DNA of 64,000 nucleotides from Methylosinus sp. C49 (GTDB taxonomy: Bacteria > Pseudomonadota > Alphaproteobacteria > Rhizobiales > Beijerinckiaceae). The first letter of the stretch is position 1. Each line of letters starts with the position of its first letter. A model generated the notes under the pieces. That model was not told the origin of the DNA. It saw only the letters and a program-made list of their open reading frames with translations, and made no database searches. Shown here one piece after another: positions 44,091-52,809 of the stretch. The stretch lies in contig NZ_AP022332.1 in assembly GCF_009936375.1 (NCBI RefSeq), forward strand, positions 992,001-1,056,000. The letters are read 5' to 3'. Made by a program: the position numbers and the translations under genes.

Positions 44091-44823
44091 CTATCTGCTA
44101 AAGAAAGCAGAAGCCGCCCGGGCCTCGGGACGCAGAGAAGTCATCGAGCTACCGAGCCGCCGTAGCGAAGTTCTCCCGCAATTCGTCGGGCTGACATTCG
44201 GCGTCAGAACAGGTCACAAGCACGTCAGCGTTCTCGTAAGCGAGGATATGATCGGTCAGAAGTTCGGGGCTATCGTTCCACGACGCGCCCGCGGACACGC
44301 GAAATATCGGACACAACTCAAGGGAGAACCCGCGTCTCCGACCGCGCTCGGCTCGACGAGTCGCCCAATCGCTGAAAAAGCTTCGAATAGACGGACTATT
44401 GCCGCTTCGGCGTACACTCCGGGGCCGCGCGCCCGCGCGGTGTTGAGGGGCGTGGAGATCGCCCAAGACGATTTACGAAAGTCCGGCGGCGCCTACGACG
44501 TCGGTCAGGTGCGCCGGCTGCTGCACGGCGCATCTCGACAGGCCGTCGAATCCCTGATTAGCAATGGTCGCCTGCTCGTCGTCCCCGGCCCGAACAACGA
44601 AGCGCGCTTTCCTGCTGTGCAGTTCAAGGACGACGGTGGCCTCGTCGCCGGGCTGGGAGAAACACAAAGCGCGTTAGCGACGAAGAACGCCTTCGCGACC
44701 CTAAATTTCCTCGTCACCCCGGATAAACGCCTCGACGGCCGCAAACCCATCGACCTGCTGCGCGCCGGAGAGATCGAACGCGTCGTCGAAGCCGCGCGAC
44801 GGGTCGGCGAGCAAGGAGCGTGA
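44053..44823 (+). CDS. Antitoxin with N-terminal ribosomal protein S19 domain and C-terminal ParS/MbcA-like toxin-binding domain
   Basis: A 256-residue protein of two unrelated parts. Residues 1-~87 are an S19 copy: [54 protein letters not shown] and a terminal RGHA align in order with alphaproteobacterial RpsS, while segments such as the usual WKGPFVD (here GKVPQNA) and the EFAPTRT end (here AIVPRRA) have changed. A Ser/Pro/Arg-rich linker (~88-130) follows. Residues ~131-256 carry a helix-turn-helix ([20 protein letters not shown]) and the [22 protein letters not shown]...EQGA end typical of antitoxins of RES toxins. ATG 44053 is used: AAGGTGA precedes it and it matches the S19 start. Its stop overlaps the toxin start. 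Confidence 0.8.
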   Translation: MTRTFGKVPQNASYLLKKAEAARASGRREVIELPSRRSEVLPQFVGLTFGVRTGHKHVSVLVSEDMIGQKFGAIVPRRARGHAKYRTQLKGEPASPTALGSTSRPIAEKASNRRTIAASAYTPGPRARAVLRGVEIAQDDLRKSGGAYDVGQVRRLLHGASRQAVESLISNGRLLVVPGPNNEARFPAVQFKDDGGLVAGLGETQSALATKNAFATLNFLVTPDKRLDGRKPIDLLRAGEIERVVEAARRVGEQGA

Positions 44824-45407
44824 ATGCTCCGCTTCCGCCGGCGAACATCCCGGATCGACGGCCCAATCTCGTCACTCTCGCTGCGAATGCGATTGTAGAG
44901 CGCTTTTTCACTGCAATGTTCGACTCGATCCATTTTGATCGAAGCCGCGACGGCCGCCTGAACGCTCCCGACGCCTCTTATGGCGTCTTGTATGTCGCCG
45001 AGAACCTTCGGGGCGCGTTTGCGGAGACCTTCCTGCGCGCGCCGGGCCGCACGCTGCTGCCGCTCGATCTGCTTCGTCGAAAAGCGCGCGTAAGGCTCAG
45101 GGTCACGCGCGAGTTGCGCTTGATCGAACTGCGCGGATATGGACTCGCGCGCGTCGGAGCAACCGCCGAGATCACGCATGGCGGGCTTCCCTATGACGCG
45201 CCGCAAGCGTGGTCCAAGGCGCTGCACGATCATCCGCTCATGGTCGACGGAATCGCCTATAGCGCGCGCCACGATGACGAAGCTCTCTGCTACGCTCTGT
45301 TCGACCGGGCGGCCGGCGACCTCGAAGAAATCGCGATAGAGCGCGATCTCGACCAGGATTGGTTCTGGGAGCTGGCCGAGCGCTACGGCGTCGGCCTCGC
45401 GCCCTGA
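44820..45407 (+). CDS. RES-domain toxin (NAD-consuming toxin of a type II system)
   Basis: A 195-residue RES protein. [16 protein letters not shown] near 16-31, [18 protein letters not shown] with conserved Arg and Tyr, AFAETFLR with conserved Glu, and [15 protein letters not shown] match the family core. Characterised RES toxins (MbcT, ParT, Xre-RES pairs) degrade NAD+ or ADP-ribosylate targets using these residues. The GTG start overlaps the antitoxin TGA in GTGA, with AAGGAG only one base before it, so translation is probably coupled to the antitoxin. An out-of-frame ATG at 44824 with ideal spacing gives only 24 codons. Confidence 0.88.
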   Translation: MNAPLPPANIPDRRPNLVTLAANAIVERFFTAMFDSIHFDRSRDGRLNAPDASYGVLYVAENLRGAFAETFLRAPGRTLLPLDLLRRKARVRLRVTRELRLIELRGYGLARVGATAEITHGGLPYDAPQAWSKALHDHPLMVDGIAYSARHDDEALCYALFDRAAGDLEEIAIERDLDQDWFWELAERYGVGLAP

Positions 45408-45411
45408 ACCC

Positions 45412-46962
45412 TCACGCCGCCGCATTCCTCCGCCGCTCGACGCTGGCGAATTGCGGGGCGTCGTCGTCGAATTTCGGCAGCGCGTTCATCACGCGCTCCG
45501 GCGGGAAGACGACGATCGCCTCCGTGCCTTCGCGCACTCTGGACTTCAGCTTGAACAGACCGCCGTGCAGATCGACGAGGCCCTTGACGATGGGCAGGCC
45601 GAGGCCGGTGCCCTCCTCCGCATTCTTTTGGGCCAGCGTGCCGCGGCCGAAGGAGGACATGACGACGGCGATCTCCTCCTCTGGAATGCCGGGACCCGTG
45701 TCGCGGATCGCCACATATTGCCCGCCGGCGCTGGTCCAGCCGATCTTGAGCGTCACCTGGCCGCCCTGCGGCGTGAATTTGATGGCGTTGGTCAAGAGGT
45801 TCAGCACGATCTGCCGCACCGCGCGCTCATCCGCCCAAATGCGCGGGAGATCGGGCTCCTTGGCCTCGATCATCTCTATGCCGCGCTTTTGCGCGCGAAT
45901 GGTCAGCAGATGGCGGCAATCCTCGACGACGCCGGCGAGCGAGACGCTCTCCTCCTTCAGCTCGTAGCGGCCCGCCTCGACGCGCGAGAGATCGAGAATC
46001 TCGTTGATGAGCATGAGGAGATGCTGGCCGCTCGAATGAATGTCCTGCGAGTAGTCCTTATAGGCCGCCACGGCATGGACGCCGAACAGCTCGTTCTTCA
46101 GCACTTCCGAGAAGCCGAGAATGGCGTTGAGCGGCGTGCGCAGCTCATGGCTCATTGTGGCGAGGAAGCGCGATTTGGCGAGATTGGCCTCCTCGGCGCG
46201 GCGGCGCGCCTCGTCGGAATTGGCCTTGGCGTGCTCGAGCTCGCCGATGAGATCGTCCTTCTCGATACGGAAGAACAGGCTCTCGCGCGTCACATGATGG
46301 AAGCGCTTGGCCAGCACGACGAAGAAGACCTGCGCCGCGCCCACCAGCGCCAGCAGCGAGAGGCTCGTATCTTCGATCCCGTCTATGCGCAGGCAGACGA
46401 CGATGGCGAGCGACATGGGCGTGATCGTCGCATAGACGGCGAAGGGTATGGTCGCCGTCACCATCGTGTTGAAGGCCGCCGCCAGCATCAGCATGGCGGT
46501 GACGAAAGCCTTGGCGTTGGGGTCGTTCGCCTGCAGCAGCAGCAGCGCCATCGCCGCCCAGACGAGGCCGTGCAGAAATTCCGCGGCGACGAATTTGCTG
46601 CGCCAGCCGACGACATTGATCTCGTCGTCCGAAAGACGCTCGAGCTTTTTGGCGAGGCCGTAGCACAGCAGCAGGCTGGAGAAGGCGAGCACGGTCCAGA
46701 TGATGTCGAGCTCGCCCTCCATCCAATAGCGCGTGAGCGCCGCCACCATGGCGATGAGCGCCGTGGCCGGCACGGCGGAATGGATACGGGCGGAAGCGTA
46801 GGCGCGCAGCAGGCCGACGTCGCAGCCGCGATGGCCGGTGTCCGAGGTGGTGAGCTTCTCACGCGCCGCGCGCACCTCGGCGCTGCGGCGACGGCGCTCG
46901 GCGACGACGCGCGGATCCTTGCCCCGGCCTCGCTCGATCATCTCGGCGGTTATGTCATTCAT
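45412..46962 (-). CDS. Membrane sensor histidine kinase (PdhS/DivJ-like architecture)
   Basis: A 516-residue kinase. A cytoplasmic basic N-terminus is followed by about six membrane spans in three pairs (64-78, 88-104, 127-145, 152-172, 178-192, 203-219), a coiled coil, HisKA with His272 in SHELRTPLNAILGFSEVL, and HATPase (NLLTNAIKFTP, DTGPGIP, GTGLGLPIVKG). The short linker FRIEKDDLIGELEHAK takes the place of a PAS domain. No receiver domain or adjacent regulator, so it is an orphan kinase. Start chosen at 46962; the open frame continues without coding features upstream. Confidence 0.9.
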   Translation of the reverse strand: MNDITAEMIERGRGKDPRVVAERRRRSAEVRAAREKLTTSDTGHRGCDVGLLRAYASARIHSAVPATALIAMVAALTRYWMEGELDIIWTVLAFSSLLLCYGLAKKLERLSDDEINVVGWRSKFVAAEFLHGLVWAAMALLLLQANDPNAKAFVTAMLMLAAAFNTMVTATIPFAVYATITPMSLAIVVCLRIDGIEDTSLSLLALVGAAQVFFVVLAKRFHHVTRESLFFRIEKDDLIGELEHAKANSDEARRRAEEANLAKSRFLATMSHELRTPLNAILGFSEVLKNELFGVHAVAAYKDYSQDIHSSGQHLLMLINEILDLSRVEAGRYELKEESVSLAGVVEDCRHLLTIRAQKRGIEMIEAKEPDLPRIWADERAVRQIVLNLLTNAIKFTPQGGQVTLKIGWTSAGGQYVAIRDTGPGIPEEEIAVVMSSFGRGTLAQKNAEEGTGLGLPIVKGLVDLHGGLFKLKSRVREGTEAIVVFPPERVMNALPKFDDDAPQFASVERRRNAAA

Positions 46963-47148
46963 GATACGCTGGACCCGCAAGCAACGAATTTCTCGCCTTC
47001 GAATGGCGACCCAATAAAGGGAAACGCCGTCACGACCCTTTCCAGAAGCCGAAATAATTCTCCGCAATCTAGGCGTCAGGTCGAGCGTCACTGATAATGG
47101 GGCGGAAACGTTAACGGGGGACTCACGACATTTGTCGAATTTGATGGA

Positions 47149-47886
47149 ATGGTCCCGCGAGGGAACGCAAAAGTGACCTTTTCCACCGAAAGCGAAACCG
47201 CTCTGGCCGCGCTCGTCGCCGAGGTCGGCGCCTGCCGCATCTGCGTCGAGCGGCCGCAGGGCGCGCCTCTGCCGCATGAGCCGCGGCCGGTGCTGCGCGT
47301 CTCGCCGCGCGCGCGGCTGCTGATCGCCGGCCAGGCCCCCGGAATGCGCGTGCATCGCTCCGGCCTTCCCTTCGACGATCCGTCCGGCGACCGGCTGCGC
47401 GATTGGATGGGCGTCGACCGCGAGACCTTCTATGACGTCTCGCGCATCGGCGTCGCCGCCATGAGCTTCTGCTTTCCAGGCTATGACGCCCATGGCGGCG
47501 ATCTGCCGCCGCGCCGGGAATGCGCGCCGCATTGGCGCGATGCGCTGTTTTCGGCGCTGCCGCGGGTGGAGACGATTCTGGCGGTCGGCAAATACGCGCA
47601 GGCCTATCATCTGCGCCGTCTCGGCGTCGCGCTACGCGCGAGCGCGAGCGTCGCCGAAACGGTCGGCCGCTGGCGGGAGCTTTCGGCGCTCACTCCAAAG
47701 ATAATCCCGCTGCCGCATCCCTCCTGGCGCAACACGGGCTGGCTGAAGCGCAATCCCTGGTTCGCGGCGGAGCTCCTGCCGGTGGTGCGGGTGGAGGTCG
47801 CCCGGCTGGCCGGGGCGGACGGCCCGGGCGAGAGCGGAAGCTGCGCCGCTTTCGGCGGCGATATTGCTTCGCAGCGCGAAAGCTGA
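47149..47886 (+). CDS. Uracil-DNA glycosylase family protein
   Basis: A 245-residue protein with the UDG superfamily fold. ACRICVERP near 27 is a Cys pair as in family 4-like enzymes, the catalytic-loop region is LLIAGQAPGMRVHRSGLPFDDPSGDRLRDWMG, and the leucine-loop region HPSWRNTGW closes the site. It should excise uracil or related damage from DNA, but only two of the usual four cluster Cys are visible, so an iron-sulfur cluster is doubtful. Start ATG 47149; GTG 47173 is possible. Confidence 0.8.
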   Translation: MVPRGNAKVTFSTESETALAALVAEVGACRICVERPQGAPLPHEPRPVLRVSPRARLLIAGQAPGMRVHRSGLPFDDPSGDRLRDWMGVDRETFYDVSRIGVAAMSFCFPGYDAHGGDLPPRRECAPHWRDALFSALPRVETILAVGKYAQAYHLRRLGVALRASASVAETVGRWRELSALTPKIIPLPHPSWRNTGWLKRNPWFAAELLPVVRVEVARLAGADGPGESGSCAAFGGDIASQRES

Positions 47887-47929
47887 TTAGTCCTGTCCCA
47901 CTTACGAAGCTCCCGGGGATGAAGCGGGA

Positions 47930-49486
47930 ATGAACCACTCACAACGGCCGCCGAAGCCGATCGGCGCGGCCGTCCCGGCGCCCACCGACGCCTCGCCCGC
48001 GGATCTCGATCCCACGGATTGGGAGGCGTTCCGCGCCGAGAGCCATCGCGCGCTCGACGCCATGATCGACCATCTCGCCACTCTGCGCGAGCGGCCGGTC
48101 TGGCGCGAGCCTTCAGCGGAGGCGCGCGAGCGCTTCCGGCGCCCGCTGCCGGCCGAGGGCCAGGGCCTTTCCGCCGCGCTGGAGGATTTCGAGCGCTTCA
48201 TCCAGCCCTACGCCAATGGCAATATCCATCCGCTGTTCATGGGCTGGGCGCAGGGCGCCGGCACGCCCGTGGGCATGATCGCGGAAATGCTCGCGGCGGG
48301 GCTCAACTCCAATTGCGGCGGCCGCAATCACATCGCGCTCGACGTCGAGCGGCAGATCGCCGCCTGGATGGCGCAGGCTTTCGGCTTCCCTGCGGACGCC
48401 TCCGGCGTCTTCGTCACCGGCACGTCGATCGCCAATTTCCTGTCGCTGCTGGTCGCGCGCGAGCATGCGCTCGGCGAAAAGAATGTGCGCAAGAACGGGC
48501 TGAAGGCGCTCGAGGAGCAGCTCGTCGCCTATGCCTCGCGGGAGGCGCACAACTGCGTGCGGCAGGCCATGGAGCTGGCCGGCCTCGGCGCGCGCCATTT
48601 GCGGCTCATCGAGTCGGACGGCTCGCATTCGCTGCGCATCGACGAGCTGAAGCGGGCCATCGCCGAGGATCGCGCGGCGGGGCTGCATCCGTTTCTCGTC
48701 GTCGGCACGGCGGGCTCCGTCGATACCGGCGCGATCGACGATCTCGACGCGCTCGCCGACATAGCGAAGGCGGAAGATCTCTGGTTCCACATAGACGGCG
48801 CCTTCGGCGCGCTGGCCGTTCTCTCGCCGGCGCTGAAGCCTTTGGTGAAGGGTCTCGAGCGCGCCGATTCCATCGCCTTCGATTTCCACAAATGGCTGCA
48901 TGTGCCCTATGACGCGGGCTTCTTCCTCGTCCGCGACCCGGAGGCGCATCGCCGCGCCTTCGCCGCCAACGCCGCCTATCTGACGCGCGCGCCGCGCGGG
49001 CTCGCGGCCGGCGAGATTTGGCCCTGCGATCTCGGCGCCGATCTCTCGCGCGGCTTTCGCGCGCTGAAGACCTGGTTCACGATAGAAGTCTTCGGCACGG
49101 AGCGTCTCGGCGCCTGCATCGAGAAAAGCTGCGCGCTGGCGCAGCGCCTGCGCAGCCATATCGAAGCCTCGAGCACTTTCGAGATGCGCGCGCCGGTGGC
49201 GCTCAATGTCGTCTGCTTCGGCGTGAAGGACGACGACGAGGCGGGACGGCTCAATCGCGAGATCGTGATGGAGCTGCATGAGAGCGGCGAGGCGGCGCCC
49301 TCGCTCACCTTGCTCGACGGACATCCGACGATCCGCGCGGCGATCTTCAATCACCGCACGCGCGAAGCGGACATAGACGCCTTCATGCAAATGCTGGAGC
49401 GCGCCGCGCAACGCGCCCGCGGCGAGCCGCCGCTGGAGCCGCTGCCGGAGCCGCGCGAGGAGGGCGCGCCGATGTCGCAGGATTGA
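47930..49486 (+). CDS. PLP-dependent group II decarboxylase (aromatic-L-amino-acid decarboxylase type)
   Basis: A 518-residue enzyme. HPLFMGWAQGAGTPVGMIAEML, NHIALDVERQIAAWMAQAFGFP, VTGTSIANFLSLL (phosphate site) and WFHIDGAFGA (cofactor Asp) precede the Schiff-base Lys321 in FDFHKWLHVPYD. This is the pyridoxal-dependent decarboxylase family that includes tyrosine, tryptophan and DOPA decarboxylases; substrate cannot be told. The last ~20 residues are Pro/Glu-rich. A terminator-like hairpin follows. Confidence 0.88.
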   Translation: MNHSQRPPKPIGAAVPAPTDASPADLDPTDWEAFRAESHRALDAMIDHLATLRERPVWREPSAEARERFRRPLPAEGQGLSAALEDFERFIQPYANGNIHPLFMGWAQGAGTPVGMIAEMLAAGLNSNCGGRNHIALDVERQIAAWMAQAFGFPADASGVFVTGTSIANFLSLLVAREHALGEKNVRKNGLKALEEQLVAYASREAHNCVRQAMELAGLGARHLRLIESDGSHSLRIDELKRAIAEDRAAGLHPFLVVGTAGSVDTGAIDDLDALADIAKAEDLWFHIDGAFGALAVLSPALKPLVKGLERADSIAFDFHKWLHVPYDAGFFLVRDPEAHRRAFAANAAYLTRAPRGLAAGEIWPCDLGADLSRGFRALKTWFTIEVFGTERLGACIEKSCALAQRLRSHIEASSTFEMRAPVALNVVCFGVKDDDEAGRLNREIVMELHESGEAAPSLTLLDGHPTIRAAIFNHRTREADIDAFMQMLERAAQRARGEPPLEPLPEPREEGAPMSQD

Positions 49487-49510
49487 CGGAAGCAGGCAGC
49501 GCGATAGGAT

Positions 49511-49534
49511 CGGCCCCGCTCATTGCGGGGGCCG
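49511..49534 (+). terminator. Terminator-like hairpin after the decarboxylase
   Basis: CGGCCCCGC (49511-49519) pairs with GCGGGGGCCG (49525-49534) with one bulge, followed by ATTTTC. It sits directly before the next ATG at 49541, leaving no room for a ribosome site. Confidence 0.65.
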
Positions 49535-49540
49535 ATTTTC

Positions 49541-50245
49541 ATGACCGATAATTTGAACGAGCCGATCGAGATTCGCTGGCGTTTCGCGCATCATGGCGCG
49601 GCGGCGATAATTATGACGCCTCTCGCGCTTTCCGCGCTTTGGCTGGCTTTCTCCGAGTCGGGCCTCCGGTTTCTCGCCCCATTTTGGTTCGCGGCTCTGT
49701 TCCAAGGGCTCGTCGGTCTCGCGCGCATGATCGACCGACGGCCGAAGGTCGTGCTGACGCGCGACGGCTTTTCCTGTCCAGGCTGGTTCGCGGGAGAGCT
49801 CGCTTGGAGCGATGTGGAGCGGGTCGGGGAGATTTCGCTCCTCGGAGCGTCGTTCCCCTATTTCGTACTGCGGCGGGACGCGGCCGATCGTCTGGCTTGG
49901 CGCGGCGCCGATCGCTGGCTGCGGCTCACGCAGCGCGGACGACGCGCGCCCCTTCTGTTTCGGCTCGGCGAGCTGGATATGAGCGCGGCGCGCTTCTCGG
50001 CGATCGTGACGGCGCGCGTCGCCCCGGCGCTCGCACCCGTCAGACCTCCAGTGACGTTGGCGCAGCTGAGCTTCTCGCCGCTCTATGCGCGCGAATACGC
50101 GCTGAGTTGGCTCGCGCTGCCCGCGACCTTGCTGTTCGAGCCGCCTCCGGCCTTCGTTCCGTTCATTTGGCTGCAGATCGCGCTCTTCGCCTTTTTCACT
50201 GTCGGACCCGAATTGCTCACGGTCCGAAGAGCGCAGGCGTCGTGA
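49541..50245 (+). CDS. Hypothetical protein with two N-terminal and two C-terminal membrane segments
   Basis: A 234-residue protein, family not recognised. Hydrophobic segments at about 22-40 and 45-60 are followed by a soluble part resembling a PH-like beta domain (VVLTRDGFSCPGWFAGELAWSDVERVGEI; RWLRLTQRGRRAPLLFRLGEL), and hydrophobic segments near 185-225. The VLTRDGF...LAWSDVE pattern is common in bacterial PH-domain/DUF membrane proteins. The start sits behind a terminator-like hairpin with no Shine-Dalgarno, so it may be leaderless or start elsewhere. Confidence 0.65.
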   Translation: MTDNLNEPIEIRWRFAHHGAAAIIMTPLALSALWLAFSESGLRFLAPFWFAALFQGLVGLARMIDRRPKVVLTRDGFSCPGWFAGELAWSDVERVGEISLLGASFPYFVLRRDAADRLAWRGADRWLRLTQRGRRAPLLFRLGELDMSAARFSAIVTARVAPALAPVRPPVTLAQLSFSPLYAREYALSWLALPATLLFEPPPAFVPFIWLQIALFAFFTVGPELLTVRRAQAS

Positions 50246-50356
50246 GCTAACGACCTCCATCACCCTCTCCGTGAACCCCGCAAATTGTTCGAGTCTCGTC
50301 GGCTGAGCACAGTCCCATGATGCGCGAATCGGCTCGCGCCTTCATGGGGATCGGCG

Positions 50357-51292
50357 ATGAAGAGGCTCGCTGCGGCTGTCGTCTGCGTTTTGTCCGGCGT
50401 CGGCGCGGCGCATGCGCAGAATGTCGCCGTCGCGAAAGTCGTCGCGCCTTCCGTCGTCATTCCCGCGCCGCCGCCGCTGTGGGGCGGCGTCTATGTGGGG
50501 CTCAACGCCGGCTGGGGATGGGGCGGCTCCAGCGAGGTTCCGACCGTCGGAACCTCGATCTATGATTGGGCCTCGGGCGCGCTCGGCATGCCTTTCGGCT
50601 TTTCCTCGCCCTATGTCACCGGCCTCGCCCGCCTCGAGCAGAACGGCTTTCTCGGCGGCGCGCAGCTCGGCTATAATCATCTGTGGTCGCCCAATGTCAT
50701 GCTCGGCCTCGAGACCGACATAGACGGCGCGATCATCCGCGGCTCCGGCGCCTCGCAGGGCTTCGCCGGCCAGACCGACGAGCATGGCCTGCTGCATTTG
50801 CAGACCGGCGTCGCCAGCACGCGCGCCGGGCTTTCCTGGCTCGGCTCCTTGCGCGGCAGGCTCGGCTATGTCTTCGCCCCCAGCCTGCTGGTCTATGGGA
50901 CCGGCGGCCTCGCCTATGGCGGCGGCTTCGCCAATGTCTTCACCTATGGCGCGCATTGGCATCCGCAGGACCCGATCGATCATCCCGACAATCCGGTGAC
51001 GCCCAATTGGGGCAATTACAGCGACACGCGCGTCGGCTGGATCGCCGGCGGCGGCTTCGAATTTATGTTCGCGCCGCGCTGGAGCCTGAAGGTCGAAGGG
51101 CTCTATTACGATCTCGGCTCCGCGACGCTCTCCACATTGCCGAGCGCCGTCATCAACCCGGAGGCGCCGGGCTCGATCGCCATTCTCAACATAGCGACGA
51201 CGCGCGTGAAATATGACGGCGCTCTCGCCCGATTCGGCGTGAATTATCATTTTGGCTGGGTCGATCCGCCGCCGGTGGTCGCGAAATATTAG
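50357..51292 (+). CDS. Outer-membrane beta-barrel protein (Omp25/opacity type)
   Basis: A 311-residue protein with signal peptide (VVCVLSGVGAAHAQ) and an eight-stranded porin-like barrel: GGVYVGLNAGWGWGG, FLGGAQLGYNHLW, GLETDIDGA, WLGSLRGRLGYVF, LLVYGTGGLAYGG, RVGWIAGGGFEFMFAPRWSLKVEGLYYDLG, and terminal ARFGVNYHFG. Typical of the surface-antigen Omp25/RopB group of Hyphomicrobiales. The chain ends KY rather than Phe, after a short Pro-rich tail. Confidence 0.92.
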   Translation: MKRLAAAVVCVLSGVGAAHAQNVAVAKVVAPSVVIPAPPPLWGGVYVGLNAGWGWGGSSEVPTVGTSIYDWASGALGMPFGFSSPYVTGLARLEQNGFLGGAQLGYNHLWSPNVMLGLETDIDGAIIRGSGASQGFAGQTDEHGLLHLQTGVASTRAGLSWLGSLRGRLGYVFAPSLLVYGTGGLAYGGGFANVFTYGAHWHPQDPIDHPDNPVTPNWGNYSDTRVGWIAGGGFEFMFAPRWSLKVEGLYYDLGSATLSTLPSAVINPEAPGSIAILNIATTRVKYDGALARFGVNYHFGWVDPPPVVAKY

Positions 51293-51314
51293 TGATCTGC
51301 GAAGGCCCTGAACG

Positions 51315-51433
51315 CCCCCTCCCTCACCCTCCCCCGCTGCGCGGGAGAGGGGGCGGCGACGTTTCGCGAGCCTTCGATGAAGCGCCGAATCTGCTCCCTC
51401 TCCCGCGAAAGCGGGGGAGGGTCGGGGAGGGGG
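51315..51433. repeat. Large imperfect inverted repeat after the outer-membrane gene
   Basis: The 37-base arm at 51315-51351 and the 38-base arm at 51396-51433 are near-complementary. Each arm itself contains a CCCTCTCCCGCG...GCGGGGGAGGG-like palindrome. This is the form of a dispersed rhizobial palindromic element and may also end omp transcription. Confidence 0.75.
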
Positions 51434-51574
51434 CTCGAGCACGCCTTCACTTTCATCGACGCGAGCCGCTAGAGCTTCAGAGCTTGCGCCGCCGGGGGCT
51501 TCATCTTTTGCGCGTCTTGCTCTAATACCTCCGGCCTCGGGCCGCCGGCCCTGAGCCCAAAAGGGATGAGAGAT

Positions 51575-52706
51575 ATGCGCGCCGAGCCGCTTGCGCTGAA
51601 AGAACAGATCGAGCAGTCCATGGGACTGCTGAGGAGGCATCTTTGACGTCGAGACTTCAACGCGCCGTCTCGCCGAGCTGAACGCCAAAGTCGAAGATCC
51701 CGACCTCTGGAACGACGCCGAAGCCGCGCAGAAGATCATGCGCGAGCGCACCCAGCTCGAGGATCAGCTCGGCTCCATCGCGCGGCTCGACCGCGACCTC
51801 GAGGACGCCATCACCCTCGTCGAGCTCGGCGAGGCCGAGAATGACGCCGACACCGAGAAAGAAGGCATAGCGCAGCTCGTGGCGCTGCTGAAGGAATCGC
51901 GCGAGCGCCAGATCGAGGCGCTGTTCTCGGGCGAGGCCGACGGCAATGACACTTTCATCGAAGTGCATTCGGGCGCCGGCGGCACCGAGAGCTGCGACTG
52001 GGCGCGCATGCTGTTCCGCATGTACGCGCGCTGGGCGGAGCGTAAGAAGTTCAAGGTCGAGGTGATCGAGGAGACCGCCGGCGACGAGGCCGGCATCAAA
52101 TCGGCCACGCTGCTGGTCAAGGGCATGAACGCCCATGGCTGGGCCAAGACCGAATCGGGCGTGCATCGTCTCGTGCGCATCTCGCCTTTCGACTCCAATG
52201 CGCGGCGGCACACGAGCTTTGCCTCGGTCTGGGTCTATCCGGTCATCGACGACAAGATCGACATTCAGATCAACGAATCCGATTGCCGCATCGACACCTA
52301 TCGATCGTCCGGCGCGGGCGGCCAGCACGTCAACACGACGGACTCGGCCATTCGCATCACCCATATTCCGTCCGGCATCGTCGTCGCCTGTCAGGCGGAA
52401 CGCTCGCAGCACAAGAATCGCGCCACCGCCTGGAACATGCTGCGCGCCCGCCTCTATGAGATGGAGCTGGAAAGGCGGGAGGCGGAGGCCAATGCGGTCG
52501 AGGCGTCGAAGTCCGATATCGGCTGGGGCCATCAGATTCGCAGCTATGTGCTGCAGCCCTATCAGCTGGTGAAGGATTTGCGCACCGGCCACACCTCCGG
52601 CACGCCGAGCGAGGTGCTGGACGGCGAGCTCGACGATTTCATGCAGGCATCGCTCGCCCAGCGCGTGCTCGGCGGCGGGCCGGAGAAGGTCGAGGACGTC
52701 GAATAA
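51575..52706 (+). CDS. prfB: Peptide chain release factor 2, expressed through a programmed +1 frameshift
   Basis: A 376-residue release factor that reads UGA and UAA. The frame-0 part starts MRAEPLALKEQIEQ at 51575 and stops at TGA 51644; reading resumes in +1 from GAC 51645 (DVETSTRRLAELNAK) and runs to 52706. The peptide anticodon SPF (RISPFDSNARR) and the catalytic GGQ (GAGGQHVN) are present. An in-frame ATG at 51566 would add three residues. A terminator follows at 52760. Confidence 0.97.
51632..51647 (+). promoter_or_regulatory. prfB autoregulatory frameshift site
   Basis: AGGAGG (51632-51637), a 3-base spacer CAT, then the slippery CTT TGA C at 51641-51647. This is the classical RF2 feedback element: when RF2 is scarce the ribosome slips +1 on CUU at the UGA instead of terminating. 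Confidence 0.97.
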
Positions 52707-52759
52707 TTTTTCGGCGGGAGGGCGGGGCTCTTCCTCGCCCGATCGCACTGGACGAGCAA

Positions 52760-52785
52760 AAAGGGCGGCCTCTCGGCCGCCCTTT
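52760..52785. terminator. Bidirectional terminator between prfB and glnA
   Basis: AAAGGGCGGCC (52760-52770) pairs with GGCCGCCCTTT (52775-52785) around TCTC. On the minus strand it is followed by a run of five T, making it a strong end for glnA. Confidence 0.9.
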
Positions 52786-52809
52786 CGTTTCTATGCGATC
52801 GCGAGGCGA

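Noticed and set aside
44824-44898. 24-codon ORF starting at ATG 44824 as a real gene
   Set aside because: The alternative RES frame is strongly supported across the same region; the short product is Arg/Ser-rich without features. Retained only as an observation about the toxin start.
49523-49540. TTG start at 49523 for the hypothetical membrane protein
   Set aside because: It would fall within the terminator-like stem and has no ribosome site; the ATG at 49541 is kept though weak.
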